From: Aquibaculum sediminis
Lineage (GTDB): Bacteria; Pseudomonadota; Alphaproteobacteria; Kiloniellales; DSM-21159
Direction: 5' to 3'
Assembly: GCF_040712085.1 (NCBI RefSeq)
Contig: NZ_JBFCVK010000001.1
Span: 512,762-576,761, forward strand
DNA: 64,000 bases
Shown here: one piece after another, positions 18,200 through 27,276 of the stretch
Position numbering within the stretch: the first letter of the stretch is position 1
Layout of the letters: each line of letters starts with the position of its first letter
Translations under genes and position numbers: made by a program
The notes under the pieces: generated by a model
Database searches by the model: none
What the model was told of the DNA's origin: nothing
What the model saw: only the letters and a program-made list of their open reading frames with translations

Positions 18200-19822
18200 A
18201 TGGGCCATAAGCAGGTCCTGTTTCGCTCCGCCGCCCGCGAGAAAGTGCTCCGCGGCGCGACGCAGCTTGCCGACGCCGTGCGGGTCACGCTGGGTCCGAA
18301 ATCGAAGTCGGTTCTGATCCAGAAGCCCTGGGGCGCGCCGATCGTCTGCAACGACGGGGTCACCATCGCCAAGGAGATGAGCCTGAAAGACCCGGAAGAG
18401 GATCTGGGTGTTCAGATGCTCCGGCAGGCCGCTGAGAAGACCGGTGACGTGGTGGGCGACGGCACCAGCACCGCCACCGTCCTGGCCCATGCGCTGCTGG
18501 CCGATGGCATTCGCAATGTCGTTGCCGGCGCCAGTGCGATCGACCTGCGGCGCGGCTTCGATCGCGGTGCCAGGACGGCCATCGAGGCCCTGCGCAGCCT
18601 CTCACGGCCGGTCGAGACCAGCCGGGAGAAGGCGCAGGTCGCGACCATCTCCGCCCACAATGATGCAAGCATCGGCGCCCTGGTGGCCGAAGCCATGGAC
18701 AAGGTGGGCGACGAAGGCGTGATCACGGTGGAGGAGGCCAAGACCACCGAAACGACTCTGGAGGTGGTCGAGGGTATGCGCTTCGACCGCGGCTTTCTCT
18801 CGCCCTACTTCATCACCGATCCGCAGAAAATGGAGGCTGTGCTCGACGAGCCCCTGATCCTGCTGCTCGATCGGAAGCTGGGCGCGCTCAAGGATCTCGT
18901 TCCCCTGCTCGAACAGGTGGCCAAGGCCTCCCGGCCGATTCTCGTCATCGCGGAGGACGTTGAAGGCGAGGCGCTGGCAACGCTGGTGGTCAACCACCTG
19001 CGCGGCACCTTGAAGAGCTGCGCCGCCAAAGCGCCCGGCTTCGGGGACCGCCGCAAGGCCATGCTCGGAGACATTGCAGCGCTGACCGGCGGCACGGTGG
19101 TGTCGGAGGAGCTCGGGATGACCTTGGAGACGATCATCCTGGAGCAGCTCGGCGGCGCAGAACGGGTGGTCGCCGACAAGGAAGGCACAACCATCATCGG
19201 CGGACGCGGCCGCAAGGAAGAGATCAACGGCCGCGTGGAGCAGATTCGCCACGAGATCGAGCAGACCACAAGCGACTATGACCGGGAGAAACTGCAGGAG
19301 CGTCTCGCCAAGTTGTCAGGCGGAGTTGCCGTCATCCGCGTGGGCGCACCCTCCGAGGCGGAGATGAAATCCAAGAAGGAGGCGCTCGACGACGCCATCA
19401 ACGCCACCAAGGCGGCGGTGGCTGAAGGTATTGTGCCCGGAGGCGGTTTGGCGTTGCTGCGGTGCATCCCCGCCCTCGCCGAAATGGAGGGTTCGTGCGA
19501 GGGCGATGAACGCACCGGGGTGCAGATTCTTAAGCGCGCCCTGGAAGCGCCCACCCGACAAATCGCGGAGAATTCAGCGGTCGACGGTGGCGTGGTCGTG
19601 GCCGAGATGCTCAAGGGCACCGGCGGTCGCGGCTTCGACGCAGCCCGCAAGGAGTATGTGGATCTCGTGAAGGCCGGCATCGTTGACCCGACCAAGGTCG
19701 TGCGCATCGCTCTGGAGAACGCCGTCTCGGTCGCCGGCGTGCTGCTGCTGACCGAAGTGACCATGACGGAACTGCCGGAAAAGGAGAAGGAGCATGCGGG
19801 CCAGCCGGAAATGATGCTGTAA
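18200..19822 (+). CDS. groEL: Chaperonin GroEL, divergent second-type copy
   Basis: The 540-aa protein has the GroEL ATPase and folding signatures: TLGPKSKSVLI, VGDGTSTATVLAHALL with the catalytic Asp, an apical domain in the middle, and EGIVPGGGLALL. It lacks the Gly-Gly-Met repeat tail of housekeeping GroEL, ending EKEHAGQPEMML, and no groES is adjacent, so it is most likely an additional chaperonin. The ATG at 18200 is preceded by an AGGAG-like element at 18187-18192. The FNR/FixK-like box lies upstream, and nicotinate phosphoribosyltransferase follows after 5 nt, so the two probably form an oxygen-responsive operon (inference). Confidence 0.9.
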   Translation: MGHKQVLFRSAAREKVLRGATQLADAVRVTLGPKSKSVLIQKPWGAPIVCNDGVTIAKEMSLKDPEEDLGVQMLRQAAEKTGDVVGDGTSTATVLAHALLADGIRNVVAGASAIDLRRGFDRGARTAIEALRSLSRPVETSREKAQVATISAHNDASIGALVAEAMDKVGDEGVITVEEAKTTETTLEVVEGMRFDRGFLSPYFITDPQKMEAVLDEPLILLLDRKLGALKDLVPLLEQVAKASRPILVIAEDVEGEALATLVVNHLRGTLKSCAAKAPGFGDRRKAMLGDIAALTGGTVVSEELGMTLETIILEQLGGAERVVADKEGTTIIGGRGRKEEINGRVEQIRHEIEQTTSDYDREKLQERLAKLSGGVAVIRVGAPSEAEMKSKKEALDDAINATKAAVAEGIVPGGGLALLRCIPALAEMEGSCEGDERTGVQILKRALEAPTRQIAENSAVDGGVVVAEMLKGTGGRGFDAARKEYVDLVKAGIVDPTKVVRIALENAVSVAGVLLLTEVTMTELPEKEKEHAGQPEMML

Positions 19823-19827
19823 TCGCC

Positions 19828-21210
19828 ATGCCGCCGAGCCCTTCCCATGAGCCTCGCCCTGTTTCGGCAGTGGGCCACGGCAATGCGCTCTTCACCGATC
19901 TTTATGAACTGACCATGCTGCAGGCCTATCTGGCCGAGGGAATGCAGGAACCGGCGGTCTTCACGCTGACGGTCAGGCGGCTGCCGCCCCGCCGCAACTT
20001 CCTCCTGGCCTGCGGCCTGGAACAGGTGCTCGATTATCTCGAAGCTCTGCGATTCACGTCGGACGACCTCGCCTATCTGCGCTCTCTCGGTCACTTCTGC
20101 GATGCCTTTCTGGTGTGGCTTGCCGCCTTTCGTTTCACCGGTGAGGTGCGGGCGGTGCCGGAAGGCACGCCGGTCTTCGGCGGCGAACCCATCCTGGAAG
20201 TGCGCGCACCGCTGCCGCAGGCGCAGCTCATCGAGACCTTCGTGCTCAACCAGATCCACCTGCAAACCCTGCTGGCCTCCAAGGCGGCGCGCGTGGTGTC
20301 GGCAGCCCAGGGCCGGCCGGTCATCGACTTTGGCGCCAGGCGCATGCACGGCCTCGATGCCGCAACCATGGCCGCCCGGGCCTTCCACATTGCCGGCCTT
20401 GCCGCAACCTCGAACGTTGCGGCGGGCCAACGCTTCGGTCTGCCGTTGGCCGGCACCATGGCGCACAGCTACATCCAGGCCCATGACCGGGAAGCATCGG
20501 CCTTCGAGGCCTTCGCTCAGGTCTATCCCGACAGCGTGCTGCTGGTGGACACCTACGATACGCTGGAGGGTGTGCAGCGGGTGATCGCCCTGGCCCGGGA
20601 GCAGGGCAAGACTTTTCGTGTTCGGGCCATCCGGCTTGATTCGGGCGATCTTGGCGCTCTCGCCCGCGACGCCCGCGCGCTTCTCGACGCAGCCGGCCTG
20701 CAGCGCGTGGAAATCATTGCCAGCGGCGGTCTCGACGAGACGAAGATTGCTGCCCTGCTGGCGGAAGGGGCACCCATCGACGGCTTCGGCGTCGGCACGG
20801 CCATGGGCGTGTCGGACGACGCGCCCAGCCTTGATATCGCCTATAAGCTTTGCGCTTATGCCGGCCGGGGTCGGTTGAAGCTGTCTCCGGGCAAGCTGGT
20901 GCTGCCCGGGCCCAAGCAGGTCTTTCGCAGGGACGCGGAGGGGAGTGCAGAGGGCGATACCATCGCACTTCAGGACGAGCGCCTGCCCGGTCGCCCGCTC
21001 CTGGTGCCGGTGATGCACGATGGCCGACGCCTGGCGGCCGGCGGGGAAACGCTTTCGCGGATCCGCGCCCGGGCCCGCGACGAGATTGCGGCGCTACCCA
21101 CTCACCTGCACAGCCTCAAACCGGCCGACCCGCCCTACCCCGTTGCCGTCAGCGAAGTCCTGCAAGGCTTTGCAGACCAAACCGCCGCCTGGGTGGCCGG
21201 CACGCTGTAG
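19828..21210 (+). CDS. pncB: Nicotinate phosphoribosyltransferase
   Basis: The 460-aa protein catalyses nicotinate plus PRPP to nicotinate mononucleotide in NAD salvage. It shows FTDLYELTMLQAYLAEGM, the long barrel, FGARRMHGLDAA, the phosphate-binding AIRLDSGDLGALA and the loop SGGLDETKIAAL, followed by GFGVGTAMGVS. Length suits the longer type of the family. It follows groEL after 5 nt on the same strand, an arrangement consistent with co-expression; no RBS stands out, so translational coupling is possible. Confidence 0.92.
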   Translation: MPPSPSHEPRPVSAVGHGNALFTDLYELTMLQAYLAEGMQEPAVFTLTVRRLPPRRNFLLACGLEQVLDYLEALRFTSDDLAYLRSLGHFCDAFLVWLAAFRFTGEVRAVPEGTPVFGGEPILEVRAPLPQAQLIETFVLNQIHLQTLLASKAARVVSAAQGRPVIDFGARRMHGLDAATMAARAFHIAGLAATSNVAAGQRFGLPLAGTMAHSYIQAHDREASAFEAFAQVYPDSVLLVDTYDTLEGVQRVIALAREQGKTFRVRAIRLDSGDLGALARDARALLDAAGLQRVEIIASGGLDETKIAALLAEGAPIDGFGVGTAMGVSDDAPSLDIAYKLCAYAGRGRLKLSPGKLVLPGPKQVFRRDAEGSAEGDTIALQDERLPGRPLLVPVMHDGRRLAAGGETLSRIRARARDEIAALPTHLHSLKPADPPYPVAVSEVLQGFADQTAAWVAGTL

Positions 21211-21365
21211 CCGCCACAGCCACCTCACCCTGGATTGGCTGCCCCTCAAGGGGAATCCCACCCCCCTTCGCGCCTGCCATACAGCCGCAAGATCAGCGCG
21301 GAACCAACGCTTCCCGGTCTAAGCATAGCAGGCGAAAAACGAAGGCTGCGGGAGGGCGGATCAAA

Positions 21366-22448
21366 ATGCTGCGCGATGCCACGTCGTGGGTGGGCTGGCG
21401 GATGGCCGGGCTGGGGATCGGGCTGTCCCGGCGCGCTCTGCACTCCATCAAGTCGAACAAGACCCTCTATGACCTAGCTTACAGCCTGCGCAACAGTCAC
21501 GAGTTCAGCGATCTCTACGAGCACGAGAAGATGCTGGCCGACAGCGTTCGCGTCGACTGCTACGCCGAAGCCATCCGGCGCCTGATCAAGCCCGGCGACG
21601 TGGTGGTCGACCTGGGCACCGGCAGCGGCGTGCTCGCCATGCTCGCCGCGCGCCAGGGGGCGAAAGTCTATGCCATCGACCATTCGGACTTCATCACCCT
21701 GGCCGAGGCCAATGCACGGCGCAACGGCATCGACACCATCACCTTCGTCCACGCCAACAGCCGGCAGTTCCGCCCGCCGGAGCAGGTCGATGTGTTGCTG
21801 CACGAGCAGATCGGCGACAATCTCTTCAACGAGAACATGGTGGACAATCTGCTGGACCTGAAGCGCCGGCTGCTCAAGCCCGGCGGGCGCATCCTGCCCG
21901 GCCGCTTCGAGCTCTACCTGGAGCCGGTCTGCCTCCACCCGGACTATCGCGTGCCCTTCCTGGAGGAAATCCGCGTCCAGGGGCTGGAGTTCAGCCACCT
22001 GGCGGAGATCGCCCGCTCCTATCGCTCCCCGCACTACGGTCGCCGTTCCATGATGGATCACGACGATGTCGAAGACTTTCTGGGTGCTCCCAGCCCTGCC
22101 TTGACGGTGGACCTCAACGAGATCAACGACACTTCGGGCCTGCCCCAGCGCATTGCGCTATCGCGAGAGGTGCAGCGCCCCGGACAGCTCGATGGCATCT
22201 ATCAGTATTTCGCCGTCGTCTTCGATGAGAGCCTGCGCTTCGACACCTCACCCTTCAGCCGCCGAACACACTGGCGGAATCGCATGTTCCGCGTGCCCCA
22301 GCGCAGCGTGGCGGTCGGTGAGCGCATCGACTACGAGCTCACCCTGACCGAACTGCGCCTGCACGACAGCTGGGCCGTTACACTGGCCCAGCCTGCGGAA
22401 GAGTCTCGGCCCTACGCCGCGCCACAGCCCATCCCGAGCGCGGTCTAA
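21366..22448 (+). CDS. PRMT-like class I methyltransferase
   Basis: The 360-aa protein has a SAM-binding core VVVDLGTGSGVLAMLAA (about residues 78-94), then AIDHSDF, and in the position of the PRMT double-E loop LLHEQIGDNLFNENMV, followed by LLKPGGRILPGRFELYLEPV and a C-terminal beta-barrel-like half. This is the layout of protein arginine methyltransferase-type enzymes, found sporadically in bacteria. Whether the substrate is a protein is not shown. ATG 21366 is preceded by GGGAGGGCGG. It stands alone between the groEL-pncB unit and a convergent SDR; 155 nt upstream contain only a CCCCT-CAA-GGGGA hairpin. Confidence 0.75.
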   Translation: MLRDATSWVGWRMAGLGIGLSRRALHSIKSNKTLYDLAYSLRNSHEFSDLYEHEKMLADSVRVDCYAEAIRRLIKPGDVVVDLGTGSGVLAMLAARQGAKVYAIDHSDFITLAEANARRNGIDTITFVHANSRQFRPPEQVDVLLHEQIGDNLFNENMVDNLLDLKRRLLKPGGRILPGRFELYLEPVCLHPDYRVPFLEEIRVQGLEFSHLAEIARSYRSPHYGRRSMMDHDDVEDFLGAPSPALTVDLNEINDTSGLPQRIALSREVQRPGQLDGIYQYFAVVFDESLRFDTSPFSRRTHWRNRMFRVPQRSVAVGERIDYELTLTELRLHDSWAVTLAQPAEESRPYAAPQPIPSAV

Positions 22449-22466
22449 GGCCGAGAGCCGAACCCG

Positions 22467-23246
22467 TCAGTCCTGCTTCACCGGGACGGTGTAGTTGAGC
22501 GCCATGCGCCCGCCGTCGGGATAGATGGTCTGGCCGGTGATGTAGCTGGAGTCTTCGCTGGCCAGGAAGACGGCGACGGAGGCGATCTCGGAGGTCTCGC
22601 CGACCCGGCCCATGGGGGTGCGCGAGAGGATGCCCTTCATCTTCTCCGGATCGTTGGCCACGGCGGCGAAAACCTCGGTGCGGATCGAACCTGGGCCGAT
22701 GCCATTCACGCGGATGCCCTTGTCGACCAGCGACAGCGCCATGGACTTGGTGAGCTGGTTCACACCGCCCTTCGCGACCACGTAGGGCGTGATCGCGGGT
22801 ATGGCGAGCACGGCGTTGACCGAGGACATGTTGATGATCGTGCCGCCCCGGCCCTGCTTTGCCATCTGGCGCGCCGCCGCCTGACCGGTCAGGAAGACGC
22901 CCTTCAGGTTCACGCGCAGCACGCGGTCGAAATCCTCCTCGGCGAGTTCGAGGAAATCGCAGGCATGGACGATACCGGCGTTTGCCACGGCGATGTCCAC
23001 ACCGCCATAGGCGGCAACCGTGGCTTCGATCAGTTTGTCGACCTGGGCCTTGTCGCCGACGTCGCAGGCCACAAAGCGCGCCTCGCCGCCCTGCTTGCGG
23101 ACCTGCTGCGCTGCGGCTTCACCTCTTTCGCTGTTGATGTCGGAGAGCACGACCTTGGCGCCCTCGCGCGCAAAGGCCTCGGCGCAGGCGAGACCGATCC
23201 CGGCCGCCGCACCCGTTACCACCGCCACCTTGTCCTTGAGCCGCAT
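22467..23246 (-). CDS. Short-chain dehydrogenase/reductase
   Basis: The 259-aa protein is a classical SDR: cofactor loop TGAAAGIGLA, strand Asp suggesting NAD(H) or mixed preference (LSDINSERGE), VANAG motif, Ser in MSSVNAV, and YVVAK as the Tyr-Lys pair, with a C-terminal SSYITGQTIYPDGG. Closest named groups by pattern are 3-oxoacyl-ACP reductase-like or glucose/sorbitol dehydrogenases; substrate unknown. It is convergent with the methyltransferase and separated by 85 nt from the NAD(P)H-hydrate repair gene. Confidence 0.87.
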   Translation of the reverse strand: MRLKDKVAVVTGAAAGIGLACAEAFAREGAKVVLSDINSERGEAAAQQVRKQGGEARFVACDVGDKAQVDKLIEATVAAYGGVDIAVANAGIVHACDFLELAEEDFDRVLRVNLKGVFLTGQAAARQMAKQGRGGTIINMSSVNAVLAIPAITPYVVAKGGVNQLTKSMALSLVDKGIRVNGIGPGSIRTEVFAAVANDPEKMKGILSRTPMGRVGETSEIASVAVFLASEDSSYITGQTIYPDGGRMALNYTVPVKQD

Positions 23247-23331
23247 GTTTCACGTCCTCCTGAGTTCGAGCCGGCGGCAAGCTGCCACGCGCCCACCAGA
23301 GGCTCAAGCCTGACCGCGTGATAGTCGGCGC

Positions 23332-24834
23332 CTAACGATCAAGGCCGGCCCGGACCGCGGGCAGGCAATCGGGCAGATCCTCCGAGATCAGGCCCGGCCC
23401 GAAATGCTGGGCCGCCGCACCGAGCAGCCAGGCGCCGGCAGCCGCGGCCTCGAAAGCCGGCAGGCCCTGGGCCAGCAGGCCGACGATCAGGCCGCTGAGC
23501 ACGTCACCCGTCCCGGCCGTCGCCAGGAAGGGCGGCGCATTCTCCACCAGGGCCGCACGGCCGTCGGGCGCGGCGATCACGGCGTCCGCTCCCTTCAGGA
23601 GCACAACAGCGCCGCTCTCGCGCGCGGCGGCACTGGCCCGCTGCAGGCGGTCGCCCTTCAGTGAGGGGAAGAGCCGCGCGAACTCGCCGTCATGCGGCGT
23701 CAGCACCGCCGGGCCCTTAATGGCGCCGAAGAGGCGTGACGGCGCGCCGGCAAAGGAACTCAGGGCATCGGCATCGAGCACGCAGGCGCGACCGCTGGCC
23801 AGCAGCGCTTCCGCCGCCGCGCAGGTCTCCTCCCCAACCCCGAGGCCAGGTCCGATCAGCAGGGCATTGTAGCGCGGATCCTCCAGGCGGCGCTTCAGCA
23901 CCTGCGGATCGCTGCCCGGCAGCACGATCAGGCTGGGGGAGCTGAGCTGGTAGACCGCAAGCGCTTCGGACGGTGCGGCAAGGCTCACCAGCCCGGCACC
24001 CACCCGGAGCGCCGCCCGGGCCGCCAGGCGGGCCGCGCCAGTCATCTCTGCTCCGCCCACGAGCAACGCGTGGCCGAAGTGGTACTTGTGGCTCTCCACC
24101 GTGCGCCGTGGCCAGTGCTGCAGCCACAGCGGCGGCTGATTGCGGTGGAGCTGCGGCGCAATAGTCTCGAGCACGGTCTCGGGAATGCCGATGTCGGCCA
24201 CCACTAGCCGGCCGCAAAGGCGACGCCCAGGCAAGAGCAGGTGCCCGGGCTTGGGCCGGAAGAAGGTCACGGTCAGGTCCGCCGGCGCCACCACTGCGCC
24301 CAGCACCGCGCCACTGTCGCCCTGCAGCCCGCTGGGCACGTCGACGGCCAGGACCGGCAGCCCGCGCTCCCGAGCCGTAGTCAGAGTCTGCGCTGCGAGG
24401 CCCTCGATCGGGCGTGCCAGGCCGGCGCCGAACAGCGCATCGACCACGAGGCCGGCTCCTTCCAGCAGCGCCGGCGAGAGCCCGGCGATGGGGCCATTCC
24501 AGAGGGCGGCATGGTGGGCCGCATCGCCCTTCAGGGCTTCGCGCGCCCCCAGCAGCCCGAGCCGCACCGGCCAGCCGGCCTCCGCCAGCAGACGCGCGAC
24601 GACGAAGCCATCGCCGCCGTTGTTCCCGGGTCCGCAGAGCACGACCACGTCGCCGCGCAGGCGGCCCAGCGGCCAGGCTTCCCGCAAGGCATCGAAAACC
24701 GCGCGGCCCGCATTCTCCATCAAGCGCACCCCGGGCACGCCAGCCGCAGCGGCCGCTTCATCGGCACGGTAGCAGGCTTCCACCGGCAGCACGGCCAGGT
24801 CGTCCAATCCAATGCCTGTCTGAAACTGCGTCAT
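23332..24834 (-). CDS. nnr: Bifunctional NAD(P)H-hydrate epimerase/dehydratase
   Basis: The 500-aa protein repairs hydrated NAD(P)H. The N-terminal YjeF epimerase domain (about residues 1-210) has RLMENAGRA and CGPGNNGGDGFVVARLL; the C-terminal carbohydrate-kinase-like dehydratase domain has GGAEMTGAARLA, GPGLG, LTPHDGEFARLFP and GTGDVLSGLIVGLLAQG. The ATG at 24834 is preferred over an upstream in-frame codon. Fusion of both domains is standard in bacteria. Confidence 0.93.
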   Translation of the reverse strand: MTQFQTGIGLDDLAVLPVEACYRADEAAAAAGVPGVRLMENAGRAVFDALREAWPLGRLRGDVVVLCGPGNNGGDGFVVARLLAEAGWPVRLGLLGAREALKGDAAHHAALWNGPIAGLSPALLEGAGLVVDALFGAGLARPIEGLAAQTLTTARERGLPVLAVDVPSGLQGDSGAVLGAVVAPADLTVTFFRPKPGHLLLPGRRLCGRLVVADIGIPETVLETIAPQLHRNQPPLWLQHWPRRTVESHKYHFGHALLVGGAEMTGAARLAARAALRVGAGLVSLAAPSEALAVYQLSSPSLIVLPGSDPQVLKRRLEDPRYNALLIGPGLGVGEETCAAAEALLASGRACVLDADALSSFAGAPSRLFGAIKGPAVLTPHDGEFARLFPSLKGDRLQRASAAARESGAVVLLKGADAVIAAPDGRAALVENAPPFLATAGTGDVLSGLIVGLLAQGLPAFEAAAAGAWLLGAAAQHFGPGLISEDLPDCLPAVRAGLDR

Positions 24835-24914
24835 CGGCGGCCTTTCCCTAGCGTTCTTCCGGCACTGGATAGCAACCGCCCCCAAGCACCTGTCAGCAAC
24901 ACGCGGGGTCGGAT

Positions 24915-25487
24915 TCAGTTGGATGGGCCGTGATGCATCTCGGAGGCTCGGTGCTCCCCATAGTGGTCGCCATGGCTGTAGCCACGCAGCATGTCATACT
25001 GCTCCACCTGGTCTCGGCTGAGAATCCTATCAGTCTCCAGATGGTACCTGAGGTGCGTGGCGCGGAGTTCTCCGGTTATTCTCCCGATTTCGGAAGTGAG
25101 CTCATCCAGCCGTGCGGCGCCAATCGATCTGCTCGCGAATTCCCGATCCAGCGTGCTCTCAAGCTCGACGAGATATCTCCCCAATTCTATCGCTATCCCT
25201 TTCATTTCATCGTACAGGCCCTCTATCTGCCGCCGCTGCTCCGGGGCCAACTCCAGCTCCTCAGAGAGTTCCAGCACGTGCAACGGGCCGGGGTAGCCGT
25301 TCAGCTCCGCCGTGAGGGCAAAGCCAGCGCCCTGACCGTTCAGGAGGGCTTCCACCTGTTCTTCGGGCAGCGCCTTGATTGGCCTTTCTAGAAGCCCCGC
25401 GTAGGGCTGCTGCATCTCGGCAACTGAAACGCTGGTGCCAAGAACCAGCATTGCCGCGATCATGGCGCATCGGATCGTGAGCCGCAT
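24915..25487 (-). CDS. Periplasmic Spy/CpxP-like protein with His-rich tail
   Basis: The 190-aa protein has a signal peptide (about residues 1-23, ending SVAEM) and a helical mature part. The segment LELSEELELAPEQRRQIEGLYDEM and the later ILSRDQVEQYDMLRGY resemble the two LTxxQ-type repeats of the Spy/CpxP/CnrX family of periplasmic chaperones or metal sensors. The last 22 residues hold six histidines (SHGDHYGEHRASEMHHG), suggesting metal binding. AAAGGA lies 5 nt before the ATG at 25487. It is divergent from the ECF sigma/anti-sigma pair, which invites the guess that they belong to one envelope- or metal-stress response; no shared promoter motif was seen. Confidence 0.65.
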   Translation of the reverse strand: MRLTIRCAMIAAMLVLGTSVSVAEMQQPYAGLLERPIKALPEEQVEALLNGQGAGFALTAELNGYPGPLHVLELSEELELAPEQRRQIEGLYDEMKGIAIELGRYLVELESTLDREFASRSIGAARLDELTSEIGRITGELRATHLRYHLETDRILSRDQVEQYDMLRGYSHGDHYGEHRASEMHHGPSN

Positions 25488-25759
25488 GTCGATCCTTTCT
25501 TTCAATGTGGCAGCAGCGTTCCGAGGTCGCCCGAAGCCTCGCTCAACTCGTCAAGCGTGAACTGGAAGCGCTCTTCGCGCTGTGGAGGCATTACCCAGAC
25601 TTTCATTTTGTTGCTACTTCAGCAGCACAGGTTTGGTATGCCACAGTGCTCTCGCTGCGGTCTATACGCGGTGCATGCCAGTATCGAGAAGTGAAGCCTG
25701 TGGCCACTCCACAGCGATACAAAGCGGCGCTAGACTGATGCGCGCCCAGAACGAACCAC
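25488..25759. other. Divergent intergenic region with a CTGTGG/CCACAG inverted repeat
   Basis: No gene is supported in these 272 bases; a 77-codon forward frame here has neither RBS nor family-like sequence. The region carries CTGTGG (25698-25703), 5 nt, CCACAG (25709-25714), an inverted repeat about 50 nt before the sigma-factor gene that could be an operator. Composition is slightly more AT-rich than the neighbouring genes, as expected for a control region. Confidence 0.4.
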
Positions 25760-26305
25760 ATGAGGAGCAAAGCGGTGGCCGCAGCGCGACGCCAGCGCAT
25801 CGAGGCCTATCTCGACCGGCTCTATGGCTACGCGCTCTCTCTGGCGCATGACCGGGAGGCGGCGCGTGATCTCGTCCAGGACTGCGTGGTGCGAGCGCTC
25901 GGTGCGCGACGTGTGCCCGAGGACGAAAGCGCCTATCGGGCCTGGCTGTTCCGCATCCTGCGCAATCGCTTCCTGGACACCCAGCGCCGCAAGGGCAGGC
26001 AGGTTCTCGAGCAGACAGAAGACCACGCAAATGGGGGGTCCACGCCGCCTACCATGGGCGAGCGCCCCTTGATCGACAGCCTCACGGTTCGCCGTGGTCT
26101 GAGCCGCCTCTCGCCAGCCCACCGGGAAATCCTCGCCTTGATCGACATAGCCGGGTTCAGCTATGCGGAAACGGCAAGCCTGCTGCAGGTGCCGAACGGC
26201 ACCGTGATGAGTCGCCTGTCCCGTGCCCGCGCGGCGCTTCTGACAGCCATCGAGGATGACAACGTGATACCGCTGCGCCCCCGCAACGGACGATCAGTGC
26301 GATGA
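25760..26305 (+). CDS. ECF RNA polymerase sigma factor
   Basis: The 181-aa protein has both ECF regions: region 2 (about residues 15-77, with DLVQDCVVRAL and YRAWLFRILRNRFLD) and region 4 (about 105-165, with LSPAHREILALIDIAGFSYAE and the helix-turn-helix NGTVMSRLSRARAAL). ATG 25760 is given; a GTG at 25775 with GAGGAG 8 nt upstream may be the true start. The 3' end overlaps the next gene by 4 nt; that gene has the features of an anti-sigma factor, so this is a standard ECF/anti-sigma pair. The signal it answers to is not visible. Confidence 0.88.
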   Translation: MRSKAVAAARRQRIEAYLDRLYGYALSLAHDREAARDLVQDCVVRALGARRVPEDESAYRAWLFRILRNRFLDTQRRKGRQVLEQTEDHANGGSTPPTMGERPLIDSLTVRRGLSRLSPAHREILALIDIAGFSYAETASLLQVPNGTVMSRLSRARAALLTAIEDDNVIPLRPRNGRSVR

Positions 26306-27129
26306 GCAATTCTCAGACCTCTGACCACGCCCCAAGCTGGGCGGAACTGAACGCCTATGTGGATGGCGAACTCGACAGCGAGGACGCCGCCCGCGTCGCT
26401 GCGGCCGCGGCGGCCGACCACCGTCTGGCCCGAGAGATCGCACAGCTGGCAGAGTTGAAGTCCTCGCTTCAAGTCAACGCGGAAGCCCTGCCGCCTGAAC
26501 TGCTGCAAGTCCCGCTACGCCGTCACCGTTCGCGCCGCTTCGCACAGGCGCTGGCTGCCTGCATTTTCTTGGCCGCAATGGCGGGCGGACTCTGGCTGAC
26601 CTATCCCCGCCTGCAACCGCCTACGGGTCTCGAGGCGACGCTGCAGACGGCAGAGACCTTGCACGATACATGGTTGCAGGGCGCTGGCGAATCTGCGGAA
26701 CCCTCGGCGGGTGTCCTGCTCGCCACTCTCCAGGACTTCGGCCTGCCGCTACAAATCCCGGACCTCAGCGACACGCGCCTGAGCATCGCGCATATCGCAC
26801 TGACAGGCCCGCAGCGCGACGTGCTGCACGTGGGCTATCTTGGCACCCGGGGCTGCCAGGTGAGCCTGCTGGCGTTCCGAAGCCAGGAGAAGACAGCCGC
26901 TGGATTCCCCCAGCAACTGACGCATCGCACCGCAGACGGCGAGGAAGCCTATCTCTGGAAGGCCGGATCGGTCGCCTATGTCCTTCTGGCCGATGGTATG
27001 GAGTCCGGGCGCATGGCGCTCATCGCGCGGGCCGTGGAGGAGGCCACCCGCCGGCTGGCCCCTATGTCTCCGACAACCCGCTCCGCATTGGCCGACAATC
27101 GAGAGAAAAGCGCCCCCTGCCTGGCCTGA
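26302..27129 (+). CDS. Transmembrane anti-sigma factor
   Basis: The 275-aa protein begins with SWAELNAYVDGELDSEDAARV, the typical N-terminal helix pair of anti-sigma factors that hold an ECF factor, has one transmembrane helix (about residues 80-100), and a periplasmic C-terminal domain of about 170 residues. There is no HxxxCxxC zinc motif in the N-terminal part, so it is the non-zinc type. Overlap of 4 nt with the sigma gene supports co-translation. Release of the sigma factor would depend on a periplasmic signal. Confidence 0.82.
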   Translation: MSNSQTSDHAPSWAELNAYVDGELDSEDAARVAAAAAADHRLAREIAQLAELKSSLQVNAEALPPELLQVPLRRHRSRRFAQALAACIFLAAMAGGLWLTYPRLQPPTGLEATLQTAETLHDTWLQGAGESAEPSAGVLLATLQDFGLPLQIPDLSDTRLSIAHIALTGPQRDVLHVGYLGTRGCQVSLLAFRSQEKTAAGFPQQLTHRTADGEEAYLWKAGSVAYVLLADGMESGRMALIARAVEEATRRLAPMSPTTRSALADNREKSAPCLA

Positions 27130-27174
27130 CGCGCAACCTTTCTTCCCTTCGCTGAGTTATTTTTTCGCCGCTCG

Positions 27175-27200
27175 GGAATGATTCGGGCTCCTGCGGCGTT
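27175..27200 (+). promoter_or_regulatory. Candidate ECF-type promoter of sorA
   Basis: GGAAT (27175-27179), 17 nt, CGTT (27197-27200) resembles ECF promoters, which often have a GGAAC/GGAAT -35 and a CGTT -10. It lies 77 nt before the sorA start and just downstream of the ECF sigma/anti-sigma pair. Whether that sigma factor, EcfG or neither uses it cannot be told; no copy of the site was found upstream of the sigma gene itself. Confidence 0.35.
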
Positions 27201-27276
27201 TTGTCTCTATAGCAGAGGGCTGCTCAGCGCCTTCGCCGCGCGCATGCCCAGAAGCGACGACAGGGAAGGAAAGATT

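Noticed and set aside
25505..25738. 77-codon forward frame between the Spy-like gene and the sigma factor
   Set aside because: No RBS, no recognisable family pattern, and the region has the position and composition of a divergent control region.
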